Shown here: in pieces, positions 7,163 through 15,617 of the stretch
Layout of the letters: the number at the start of each line of letters is the position of its first letter
Numbering within the stretch: the first letter of the stretch is position 1
Assembly: GCA_937952085.1 (NCBI GenBank)
Contig: CALFYQ010000203.1
Coordinates: 1 to 16,463 of the forward strand
Length of the DNA: 16,463 nucleotides
Direction of reading: 5' to 3'
Source: an uncultured Paracoccaceae bacterium
GTDB taxonomy: Bacteria; Pseudomonadota; Alphaproteobacteria; Rhodobacterales; Rhodobacteraceae
Notes under the pieces: generated by a model
Database searches by the model: none
What the model was told of the DNA's origin: nothing
What the model saw: only the letters and a program-made list of their open reading frames with translations
Position numbers and translations under genes: made by a program

Positions 7163-8755
7163 ATGCCCCCCAGCAAACTGAGCCGACGCGCGTTCGGTCT
7201 CGTCACCGCCGCCGCGCTGAGCTTCGCCCTCGCCGCGCCGGCCGCACAGGCGGAGACGCTGCGTGTCGTGATGCACTCGGCGCTCCGGGTGCTCGACCCG
7301 ATCCTGACCACCGCCTACATGAGCCGGAACCACGGCTACATGATCTTCGACACCCTCGTCGCGATGGACGAGAACTTCGAGGTGAAGCCGCAGATGGCTT
7401 CCTGGGAGGTCTCGGACGACAAGCTCACCTACACGTTCACGCTCCGCGACGGGCTGAAGTTCCATGACGGCTCGCCGGTCACCGGCGAGGACGTGGTCGC
7501 CTCGATCAAGCGCTGGGGCGAGCGGGACGGGATGGGCCAGAAGCTCATGTCCTTCGTCGCCGACATGAAGGCCGAGGGCGACAAGGTCATGGTGATGACC
7601 CTGAAGGAGCCCTACGGCCTCGTCCTCGACAGCCTCGGAAAGCCGTCTTCGAACGTTCCCTTCATCATGCCGAAGCGGATCGCCGAGACGCCGTCGACCG
7701 AGCCGATCCCCGAGCAGATCGGCTCCGGCCCGTTCAAGTTCGTCCAGGACGAGTTCAACCCGGGCGTCATCGCCGTCTACGCCAAGTACGAGGACTACAT
7801 ACCGCGGGACGAGCCGCCGAGCTGGGCCGCCGGCGGCAAGGTCGCCAAGGTCGACCGCGTCGAATGGGTTGTTCTGCCGGATGACCAGACGAAGCTCGCC
7901 GCCCTCCAGTCCGGCGAGATCGACTACTGGGAGGACGTGCCGGCCGACCTTCTGCCGATCGTGCAGGCGACGCCGGACGTCGAGACCGAGATCCTCAACA
8001 AGCTCGGCTTCCAGACGATCTTCCGGCCGAACTTCCTCAACCCGCCCTTCACCGACAAGAAGGTGCGCCAGGCGGCGATGTACGCCATCGCGCAGAAGGA
8101 CGTTCTCGACGCCCTGATCGGCAATCCGGAACTCTACCAGACCTGCGCCGCGATGTTCGTCTGCGGCACCCCGCTCGAGACCGAGGTGGGCGGCGTCGAG
8201 GTGCGGGACGGCACGGGCATGGAGAAGGCCCGGGCGCTCCTGAAGGAATCGAGCTACGCCGGCGAGCCGATCGTCTTCATGCATCCAACCGACGTCTCGA
8301 CGCTCCGCGCCCAGCCGGTCGTCGTCGCCGCGGCGATGCGCGAGGCGGGCTTCAATGTCGATCTGCAGGCGATGGACTGGCAGACCCTTGTCGGCCGCCG
8401 CGCCAGCCAGGAAGGCCTCGCCAACGGCGGCTGGAACGGCTTCATCACGAACTGGGTCGGCGCCGACGTCTCCAACCCGATCACCAACAACATGGTGAAC
8501 GGCAAGGGGCCGCAGGGCGGTTGGTTCGGCTGGCCGACGGTCGAGAAGGCCGAGGCGCTGCGCGACGCCTACGCCAAGTCGGGCTCCATCGACGAGCAGA
8601 AGAAGATCGCCGCCGAACTCCAGGCGCTCGCCTATGACGAGGTGATGTACGTGCCGCTCGGCCAGTACAATGTCACCGCGGCCTGGTCGTCCAAGCTCGA
8701 GGGCGTCCTGCCCGGGCCGGCGCCCTACTTCTGGAACATCTCGAAGTCCGAGTGA
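7163..8755 (+). CDS. Periplasmic solute-binding protein, family 5 (peptide/opine/nickel type)
   Basis: A 530-aa binding protein that captures the substrate for the ABC importer encoded next. The N-terminus MPPSKLSRRAFGLV, a hydrophobic stretch and AQA before Glu31 form a signal peptide; SRRAFGL fits the twin-arginine consensus, so Tat export is possible, with Sec the alternative. The mature protein shows the SBP_bac_5 pattern: LDPILTTAYMSRNHGYMIFDTLVAMDE in two stretches at the start, then a WEVSDDKLTYTFTLRDGLKFHDG region with GEDVVASIKRW. The pair Cys328/Cys334 (CAAMFVC) could form a disulfide. ATG 7163 is chosen over TTG 7157 because of the GAGAGG box six bases upstream. The family binds di- and oligopeptides, glutathione and opines; specificity cannot be read directly. 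It is first in the operon, followed by a stable hairpin. Confidence 0.92.
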   Translation: MPPSKLSRRAFGLVTAAALSFALAAPAAQAETLRVVMHSALRVLDPILTTAYMSRNHGYMIFDTLVAMDENFEVKPQMASWEVSDDKLTYTFTLRDGLKFHDGSPVTGEDVVASIKRWGERDGMGQKLMSFVADMKAEGDKVMVMTLKEPYGLVLDSLGKPSSNVPFIMPKRIAETPSTEPIPEQIGSGPFKFVQDEFNPGVIAVYAKYEDYIPRDEPPSWAAGGKVAKVDRVEWVVLPDDQTKLAALQSGEIDYWEDVPADLLPIVQATPDVETEILNKLGFQTIFRPNFLNPPFTDKKVRQAAMYAIAQKDVLDALIGNPELYQTCAAMFVCGTPLETEVGGVEVRDGTGMEKARALLKESSYAGEPIVFMHPTDVSTLRAQPVVVAAAMREAGFNVDLQAMDWQTLVGRRASQEGLANGGWNGFITNWVGADVSNPITNNMVNGKGPQGGWFGWPTVEKAEALRDAYAKSGSIDEQKKIAAELQALAYDEVMYVPLGQYNVTAAWSSKLEGVLPGPAPYFWNISKSE

Positions 8756-8762
8756 CGTTCCT

Positions 8763-8794
8763 CCGGCCGGCCGCCTCGCGCGGCCGGCCGGTTT
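8763..8794 (+). other. Perfect 12-bp hairpin between binding protein and permease
   Basis: CCGGCCGGCCGC (8763-8774) and GCGGCCGGCCGG (8780-8791) pair perfectly around the loop CTCGC, followed by TTT. The hairpin starts 8 bases after the binding-protein stop and ends about 10 bases before the permease Shine-Dalgarno box. Such hairpins commonly protect or partly terminate the binding-protein message, giving more binding protein than membrane components. That role is inferred. Confidence 0.65.
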
Positions 8795-8809
8795 CATCCC
8801 GGAGGTTCG

Positions 8810-9754
8810 ATGGGCCGCTACATCATCGGACGAATCCTTTCCGCCATTCCGGTGATGGGGTTCGTCGCGCTTTTCGTGTTCCTGCTGCTGCGCCTGACAC
8901 CGGGCGACCCGGCGGCGATCCTGGCCGGCGACGCCGCGACGCCTGACCAGCTTGAGAAAATCCGGCAGAATCTCGGTCTCAACGACCCGCTGCACATCCA
9001 GTTCTTCACCTGGATCGGCAAGCTTCTGCAGGGCGATTTCGGCACCTCGCTGCTCTCAGGAAAGCCGGTGCTGGACCTTGTGATGGTGCGACTCGAGCCG
9101 ACGATCAGCCTCGCGCTCACCACCATCGTCCTCTCGGTGCTGATCGCGGTGCCGCTCGGCGTCGTCGCCGCCTGGCGTCAGGGCACGCTGATCGACCGTT
9201 TCGTGATGGCGCTTTCGGTGCTCGGCTTCTCCGTGCCGATCTTCGTCATCGGCTACGTGATGATCTCGATCTTCGCGCTCGATCTCCGCTGGCTGCCGGT
9301 GCAGGGCTTCAAGCCGATCGGCGACGGCGTCGGCGCCTTCGCCGAACGGATCGCGCTGCCGACGATCACCCTCACCCTCCTCTACATCGCGCTCATCGCG
9401 CGCATCACCCGCACCTCTATGCTGGAGATCCTCGGCGAGGATTTCGTCCGCACCGCGCGCGCAAAGGGCCTGCCGGAGATGCGCGTGCTGATGCGCCACG
9501 CGCTCCGCAACTGCGCGGTGCCCATCGTCACGGTCATCGGCATCGGCTTCGCGCTCATCATCTCAGGCGTCGTGGTGACCGAGAGCGTCTTCAACCTGCC
9601 CGGCATCGGCCGCCTCACCGTCGATGCGGTGCTGGCGCGGGACTATCCGGTGATCCAGGCGGTGATCCTGCTCGCCTCGCTCCTCTACGTCGTCATCAAC
9701 CTTCTGATCGACATCCTCTATGTCGTTCTCGACCCGAGGATCCGTTACTCATGA
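8810..9754 (+). CDS. ABC importer permease, DppB type
   Basis: A 314-aa inner-membrane permease, one half of the channel. The N-terminus MGRYIIGRILSAIPVMGFVALFVFLLLRLTPGDPA is typical of DppB/OppB proteins: a first membrane span followed by the LTPGDPA motif and a periplasmic loop. The BPD_transp_1 region has five further spans. The cytoplasmic EAA loop that contacts the ATPase is EDFVRTARAKGLPEMR with MRHALRN behind it, near residues 209-230. The C-terminus YVVLDPRIRYS is the usual ending. GGAGG lies four bases before ATG 8810. Its stop overlaps the next start by 4 bp (ATGA), so the two permeases are probably made in equal amounts. Confidence 0.93.
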   Translation: MGRYIIGRILSAIPVMGFVALFVFLLLRLTPGDPAAILAGDAATPDQLEKIRQNLGLNDPLHIQFFTWIGKLLQGDFGTSLLSGKPVLDLVMVRLEPTISLALTTIVLSVLIAVPLGVVAAWRQGTLIDRFVMALSVLGFSVPIFVIGYVMISIFALDLRWLPVQGFKPIGDGVGAFAERIALPTITLTLLYIALIARITRTSMLEILGEDFVRTARAKGLPEMRVLMRHALRNCAVPIVTVIGIGFALIISGVVVTESVFNLPGIGRLTVDAVLARDYPVIQAVILLASLLYVVINLLIDILYVVLDPRIRYS

Positions 9755-10628
9755 GCGGCGAAACCCTCCCCGCCGCGCCGTCCGAGCGGTTCCAGCAGAT
9801 CCGGCGCATCTTCGGCGGCAGCCCGGTCGTCGCCGGCGCCGGGATCCTCCTCGCGCTGATCTTCCTCGCCGCGCTCCTCGCGCCGCTGATCGCGCCGCAT
9901 GACCCGATGAAGCTCGAACCTTCGATGCGCTTGAAGCCGCCCTCGGCGGAGTTCCTGCTCGGCACCGACGCCTTCGGGCGGGACCTGTTCTCCCGTATCG
10001 TCTACGGCGCGCGGATCTCGCTCATCGTCGGCGTCGGCGCCGCCGTCGCGGCCACCGCGATCGGCCTCGCCATCGGCCTTTTCGCCGGCTTCTTCCGGCA
10101 GCTCGACGCGGTGCTGATGCGGATCGTCGACGGGCTGATGGCGATCCCGAACATCCTTCTCGCCATCGCCATCGTCGCGCTTTCGGGCGCCTCGCTCTGG
10201 ACGGTGCTGATCGCCATCACCATCCCGGAAGTGCCGCGCGTCGTGCGCCTCGTGCGCTCGGTCGTGCTCTCGGCGCGGGAGGAGCCCTATGTGGAGGCCG
10301 CCATCGCCGCCGGCTCCTCCACCACGCGCATCCTCACCCGGCATCTCCTGCCGAACACGATCGCGCCGCTGATCGTGCAGGGCACCTATATCTGCGCCTC
10401 GGCGATCCTCGTCGAGGCGATCCTCTCCTTCCTCGGCGCCGGCGTCAGCCCAGAGACGCCGACCTGGGGGAACATCATGGCGGAGGGGCGCATCTACTTT
10501 CAGATCAATCCCGGCATCATCCTCTGGCCCGGACTCGTCGTCTCGCTGACCATCCTCGCCATCAACCTCGTCGGCGACGCGGTGCGGGACGCGCTGGACC
10601 CGCGCATGGCCAAGCGGGGGATCGACCG

Positions 10629-10632
<4 letters not shown>
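9751..10632 (+). CDS. ABC importer permease, DppC type
   Basis: The 293-aa second permease. It has the DppC arrangement: a first membrane span near residues 28-48, the OppC_N-type segment APLIAPHDPMKLEPSMRLKPP, then LGTDAFGRDLFSRIVYGARIS, which is close to invariant in DppC/OppC proteins. The EAA loop is EEPYVEAAIAAGSSTTRI with TRHLLPNTIAPL after it (about 177-205). FLGAGVSPETPTWGNIMAEG and DALDPRMAKRGIDR close the protein. The start overlaps the previous stop (ATGA) and its own stop overlaps the GTG start of the ATPase (GTGA), so the transporter genes form one translationally linked block. Confidence 0.93.
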
Positions 10633-12266
<1,634 letters not shown>

Positions 12267-12585
12267 GCCGGCGCGAAGGGCGGATCGTGCGTGGGATCGA
12301 ACGAACCGTCCAGCGACCGAAACGGTGTCCGGCCCTGGCCGAATGGCGCGCGGAAGGCCGTGATCGCCCCTGGATGGGCGCCTGCTTCGGCCACCATGGG
12401 CGCATTATCGAGGCGCCCCGACCTCGGCCCGATCCGATCCTGACAGCCCGGAGGGCGCCTGCCTGCTTGGAGGAGCGGGCGCGGCCCGGGCCTGGGAGGT
12501 GGATGAGGCGCCCTTGTGCCGTCCATAGTAAGCCAGAGCGCCCCGCAAACCGGACGCATAACCAATCTCCTCTGAAAGGCCGGAC
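12267..12585. other. 319-bp gene-free stretch holding repeat copy B
   Basis: No credible gene lies here; plus-strand frames read through it are arginine/proline-rich shadows. The middle is repeat copy B. The first ~95 bases and the last ~70 show no clear promoter. The only ribosome-binding-like sequence before the next ATG is GAAAGG at 12570-12575. The interruption in an otherwise overlapping operon suggests that the downstream M20-amidase pair is either read through or separately transcribed. Confidence 0.5.
12365..12491 (+). repeat. Intergenic repeat element, copy B
   Basis: Bases 12365-12427 align without gaps to 4094-4156 (49/63), and 12475-12491 match 4157-4173 exactly. Between the blocks, copy B carries 47 extra bases. 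Both copies keep the CGCCC-N6-GGGCG stem, with different loop bases. Copy B adds further inverted repeats: GGGCGCC (12376-12382) with GGCGCCC (12412-12418), and GGGCGCC (12453-12459) with GGCGCCC (12507-12513), plus the self-palindrome GGCCCGGGCC (12483-12492). It lies behind the transporter ATPase in the same orientation as copy A relative to its upstream gene. Confidence 0.65.
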
Positions 12586-13716
12586 ATGAAGATCGCCGAA
12601 CTGCCCTTCGACGCCGACGCGATGCTCGAAGGGCTCCGCCCCTGGATCGAATGCGAAAGTCCGACCTTCGACACGGCGGCGGTCAACCGCATGATCTCCC
12701 TCGCCTCGCGCGACCTCGCCGTGATGGGCGCGCGGATCGAGCGGGTGCCGGGGCGAATGGGCCTCTCCGACTGCATCCGCGCGTCGATGCCCCATCCGAA
12801 GGCGGGCGAGCCCGGCATCCTCGTCATGGCGCATCTCGACACGGTGCACCCCATCGGAACGCTCGAAGCCCTACCCTTCCGCCGTGAGGGTGACCGCGCC
12901 TGGGGCCCGGGCCTCTGCGACATGAAGGGCGGCACCTACGCCAGCTTCGAGGCGCTCCGCGTGCTGGCGAAGGTCGGCCAGGAGACGAAGCTGCCGGTGA
13001 CGATCCTCCTCACCGGCGACGAGGAGATCGGCAGCCCCTCGACCCGCGAGCTCATCGAGGCCGAGGCCGCGCGCCACAGCTACGTGCTGGTGCCGGAGCC
13101 GGGCCTCAAGGACGGCGGCATGACGACGGGCCGCTACGCCATCGCCCGCTTCAACCTCGCCACCATCGGCCGCCCGAGCCATGCCGGCGCCCGCCTCGCC
13201 GACGGCCGCTCCGCGATCCGCGAGATGTGCAAGCGCGTCGTCGAGATCGAGGCGATGACGACGGAGGACTGCACCTTCTCCGTCGGCGTTCTCCATGCCG
13301 GGCGCTGGGTGAACTGCGTCTCCTCCCGCGCCGAGGCGGAGGCGCTCTCTATGGCGAAGCGGCAGGCCGATCTCGACGCCGGCGTCGCCCGGATGCTCGC
13401 CCTCAACACGCCCGAGGCCGAGGTCGCCTTCGAAGTGAAGCGCGGCGTCACCCGCCCGGTCTGGGAGCCGGAGGAGGGAACGCTCGCGCTCTACGAGATG
13501 GCCAAGGGGTTCGCCGCCGAGCTCGGGATCACCGCCTGGCGGCAAAGCTCGGGGGGTGGATCGGACGGCAACTTCACCGGCGCGATGGGCGTCCCGACGC
13601 TGGACGGCCTCGGCGTCGAGGGCGCGGGCATCCATACGCTTGACGAGCACATCCATGTGCCGACCCTCGCGAGCCGGGGCCGCATCCTCGCCGGATTGCT
13701 GGCCATGCTCGAATAG
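12586..13716 (+). CDS. M20-family metallopeptidase (glutamate carboxypeptidase/CPG2-like)
   Basis: A 376-aa dinuclear-zinc peptidase, shorter than and only distantly related to the minus-strand M20 gene in this cluster. The active-site series is complete: His83 and Asp85 in MAHLDTVHPIG, Asp112 in GPGLCDMKGG, Glu146/Glu147 in GDEEIGS, Glu171 in VPEPG, and His350 in GAGIHTLDEH; IGRPSHAG (194-201) marks the dimerisation domain. The pattern is closest to the carboxypeptidase G2 branch, which releases a C-terminal amino acid from peptides or N-acyl amino acids. There is no signal peptide, so it is cytoplasmic, acting on imported material. The Shine-Dalgarno sequence is weak. An amidase gene follows 101 bp downstream. 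Confidence 0.9.
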   Translation: MKIAELPFDADAMLEGLRPWIECESPTFDTAAVNRMISLASRDLAVMGARIERVPGRMGLSDCIRASMPHPKAGEPGILVMAHLDTVHPIGTLEALPFRREGDRAWGPGLCDMKGGTYASFEALRVLAKVGQETKLPVTILLTGDEEIGSPSTRELIEAEAARHSYVLVPEPGLKDGGMTTGRYAIARFNLATIGRPSHAGARLADGRSAIREMCKRVVEIEAMTTEDCTFSVGVLHAGRWVNCVSSRAEAEALSMAKRQADLDAGVARMLALNTPEAEVAFEVKRGVTRPVWEPEEGTLALYEMAKGFAAELGITAWRQSSGGGSDGNFTGAMGVPTLDGLGVEGAGIHTLDEHIHVPTLASRGRILAGLLAMLE

Positions 13717-13725
13717 CGGCGCCGG

Positions 13726-13784
13726 CCGCCCGGGGTTGCGGGCGGGGCTTCGGCGTGGTCATCCTGTCACGAGGCCCTGACAGG
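13726..13784 (+). other. Two hairpins between the M20 and amidase genes
   Basis: CCGCCCG-gggttg-CGGGCGG (13726-13745) is a perfect 7-bp stem ten bases after the M20 stop. CCTGTCA-cgaggccc-TGACAGG (13763-13784) is a perfect 7-bp stem ending 33 bases before the amidase ATG. Neither has a T-run. The first may mark the end of the M20 message; the second could be an operator or leader structure for the amidase gene. Confidence 0.4.
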
Positions 13785-13817
13785 CCATCTGGAACCACCC
13801 GCCGCCCGGGGCGCAAA

Positions 13818-15164
13818 ATGAGCGGTGACGCCGACCCAGAGACGCCGTCCGGCGGAGTGCTCGAACTCAGGGACGCGCTCGCGAGCGGCGCGCTCGCCGC
13901 CATTGACCTCGCCGAGACACTGCTCGAGCGCATCTCGGAACTGGAGCCGGAGATCTGCGCCTGGGCCTGGATCGACCCGGACGAGGTGCGCCGCCAGGCG
14001 CGGGCGATGGACCGCTGGCGCGAGGCCGGCCACCCGCTCGGCCCGCTGCACGGCCTGCCGGTTGGCGTGAAGGACGTGATCGACGTCGCCCGCATTCCCT
14101 GCGAGAACGGCTGCCGGATCGACGCCGGCCGCGTGCCGGAGACGGACGCCTGGGTGGTGCGCCGCCTCCGCGCCGCGGGCGGCTACGTCATGGGCAAGAC
14201 GGTGACGACCGAGCTCGCCTACATGAATGCCGGCCGGACCCGGAACCCGCATGACCGCGAGCGCACGCCGGGCGGCTCCTCCTCCGGCTCCGCGGCGGCG
14301 GTGGCCGCCGGCATGGTCCCGCTCGCCATCGGCACGCAGACCGGCGGCTCGGTGATCCGCCCCGCCGCCTTCTGCGGCGTGACCGGCTTCAAGCCGAGCT
14401 ACGGCGCCATCCCGCGGACCGGCGTGCTGATGCAGTCCCATACCCTCGACACGCTCGGCGTCTTCGCGGCCGAGCCAGAGGGGGCCGCGCTCCTCGCCGA
14501 GGCGCTTTTCGGCTGGGACGAGCACGACCCGGCGACGCGCCCGACATCGCCGCCGCGCCTCCTCGCCGCTGCGCGCGCCGCGCCGGCGAAACCGCCGGTC
14601 TTCGCCTTCGCCCGGCCGCCGGGCTGGGACGACGTCGCGGCGCCGGAGATGAAGGAAGCGCTGCTCGAATTCGTCTTTCGGCTTGGCGACCGCTGCATCG
14701 AGATAGAACTGCCGCCGATCTTCGACGAGGCCGCCGCGCTCCGCGCGCAGATCAACTTCGCCGAGATGGCGCATTATTATCGCCGCTACGCCGAGGAAGG
14801 GCCGGAGCGACTCGGCGACGTCACCCGTGCGGCGATGGCGGATGGCGCGGCCTCGCTGACCAGAGACTATCTCGCGGCGCTCGACCGGCGCGGGCCGCTA
14901 TCGGCCTGCATCTCTGAAATCCTGGAGCGCTGCGACGCGATCCTCTGCCCCGCCGCGGCCGGGCCGGCGCCGCTCGGTCTCGAATATACCGGCAACCCGA
15001 TCTTCAACGGGCTCTGGACCTGGCTCGGGACGCCGGCGATCACGCTCCCCCTCCTCGCCACGGCGGAGGGCCTGCCGATGGGCGTGCAACTGGTCGGCGC
15101 GCGAGGCGCGGACGGCCGGCTCCTCTCCGCGGCCAACGCGCTATGGCGGGAATTCGCCGCCTGA
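13818..15164 (+). CDS. Amidase-signature family amidase
   Basis: A 448-aa member of the amidase signature family, which hydrolyses C-N amide bonds through a Ser-cisSer-Lys triad. Lys85 lies in GVKDVID, the probable cis-Ser155 in PGGSSSGSAAAV, and the nucleophile Ser178 in TQTGGSVIRPAAF; FKPSYG follows, and the C-terminal IFNGLWTWLGTPAITLP region with GLPMGVQLVG completes the pattern. Length is typical for stand-alone amidases; there is no GatB partner, so a tRNA amidotransferase role is unlikely. The substrate (aliphatic, aryl or peptide amide) is unknown. ATG 13818 is chosen because family homology starts soon after; a GTG at 13755 would add 21 arginine-rich residues. No strong Shine-Dalgarno sequence supports either. 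The gene probably completes the amide-degrading set of this island. Confidence 0.88.
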   Translation: MSGDADPETPSGGVLELRDALASGALAAIDLAETLLERISELEPEICAWAWIDPDEVRRQARAMDRWREAGHPLGPLHGLPVGVKDVIDVARIPCENGCRIDAGRVPETDAWVVRRLRAAGGYVMGKTVTTELAYMNAGRTRNPHDRERTPGGSSSGSAAAVAAGMVPLAIGTQTGGSVIRPAAFCGVTGFKPSYGAIPRTGVLMQSHTLDTLGVFAAEPEGAALLAEALFGWDEHDPATRPTSPPRLLAAARAAPAKPPVFAFARPPGWDDVAAPEMKEALLEFVFRLGDRCIEIELPPIFDEAAALRAQINFAEMAHYYRRYAEEGPERLGDVTRAAMADGAASLTRDYLAALDRRGPLSACISEILERCDAILCPAAAGPAPLGLEYTGNPIFNGLWTWLGTPAITLPLLATAEGLPMGVQLVGARGADGRLLSAANALWREFAA

Positions 15165-15175
15165 ACGCGCTGCGT

Positions 15176-15191
15176 TGTGCAATTTTGCACA
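15176..15191. promoter_or_regulatory. CRP-geometry palindrome TGTGC-N6-GCACA
   Basis: TGTGCAATTTTGCACA is a perfect 16-bp palindrome 12 bases behind the amidase stop. Its layout, TGTGC-N6-GCACA, equals the E. coli CRP site (TGTGA-N6-TCACA) except for the fifth base of each half. TTGCAC at 15185-15190 could be a -35 box with CCTAGA (15209-15214) 18 bp on, so a bound protein would cover the promoter. A Crp/Fnr-family regulator is encoded 430 bp downstream. Binding is inferred, not shown. Confidence 0.5.
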
Positions 15192-15289
15192 GTTTTCGCC
15201 ATCCGCGCCCTAGAGCTTTGATGCGCAATTGGAAAAACGTTTCCGCGAGTGAGTGCGCCGTCACAACCCGGCTCAAGACCAGACGCTAA

Positions 15290-15309
15290 CCTCCCCTGAT
15301 CTCGGGAGG
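15290..15309 (+). promoter_or_regulatory. Hairpin that can mask the ribosome-binding site of the small ORF
   Basis: CCTCCC (15290-15295) is complementary to GGGAGG (15304-15309) across an 8-base loop. GGGAGG is part of the purine-rich Shine-Dalgarno sequence ending about ten bases before ATG 15321. If it forms, the stem would hide that site. A 6-bp match is short and could be chance. Confidence 0.35.
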
Positions 15310-15320
15310 GGGACGAAACG

Positions 15321-15518
15321 ATGACCTGTGAAAGCGGCTTCCTGGAGCCGGAGCGCGGTTTCGGGTGGGGCGCCGGAATCGACGCGCTCGGCGAGTACTA
15401 CGTCAATATCGGGCTCGGCGACTGGTTCGCGCTGATGATCGACCCGCTGGAGCGGCTCGAAGCGCGGAGCCCGGCGCGGCGGCGGCCCTCGGCGCGGCGC
15501 GCCTTCGGCCGCGGATGA
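15321..15518 (+). CDS. Possible small protein, 65 aa, unknown function
   Basis: I do not recognise this protein. It begins MTCESGFLEPERGF, has a glycine/aromatic middle (FGWGAGIDALGEYYVNIG), then LGDWFALMIDPLERLEARS, and ends in an arginine-rich tail. Support for a real gene is a strong Shine-Dalgarno stretch (GGGAGGGGG) at normal distance, third codon positions almost all G or C, and a location between a palindrome-bearing leader and a regulator gene. There is no signal peptide; one weakly hydrophobic segment (about 35-42) is too short for a membrane span. Overlapping frames on both strands are Arg/Pro-rich shadows. It could still be a chance ORF in a 450-bp intergenic region. Confidence 0.42.
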   Translation: MTCESGFLEPERGFGWGAGIDALGEYYVNIGLGDWFALMIDPLERLEARSPARRRPSARRAFGRG

Positions 15519-15543
15519 AGCGCCGCGCCGACTCACGCCCCGT

Positions 15544-15600
15544 TTGAAACCGCCAGGCGGTCACGCTAGCCTCGCGCGCCGATTTCGAATGACGCGAGGC
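15544..15600 (+). promoter_or_regulatory. Candidate promoter and leader hairpin of the Crp/Fnr gene
   Basis: TTGAAA (15544-15549) and TAGCCT (15567-15572) are spaced by 17 bp and form a plausible, imperfect sigma-70 promoter. GCCTCGCG (15569-15576) pairs perfectly with CGCGAGGC (15593-15600) around a 16-base loop that holds a smaller ATT/AAT stem. The hairpin would start at about +1 and end two bases before the GGGGAG ribosome-binding site. Confidence 0.4.
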
Positions 15601-15617
15601 TGGGGAGTTCGACTGAT

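Noticed and set aside
6995..8995. 666-aa minus-strand ORF opposite the solute-binding protein
   Set aside because: Low-complexity shadow; the plus strand encodes a complete binding protein with a signal peptide.
12586..13716. Second M20 gene as a recent duplicate of the minus-strand M20 gene
   Set aside because: The proteins differ in length (376 versus 426 aa) and share little beyond the zinc motifs, so they belong to different M20 branches.
13818..15164. Amidase as GatA of a tRNA amidotransferase
   Set aside because: No GatB or GatC genes are adjacent, and the context is peptide transport and hydrolysis.
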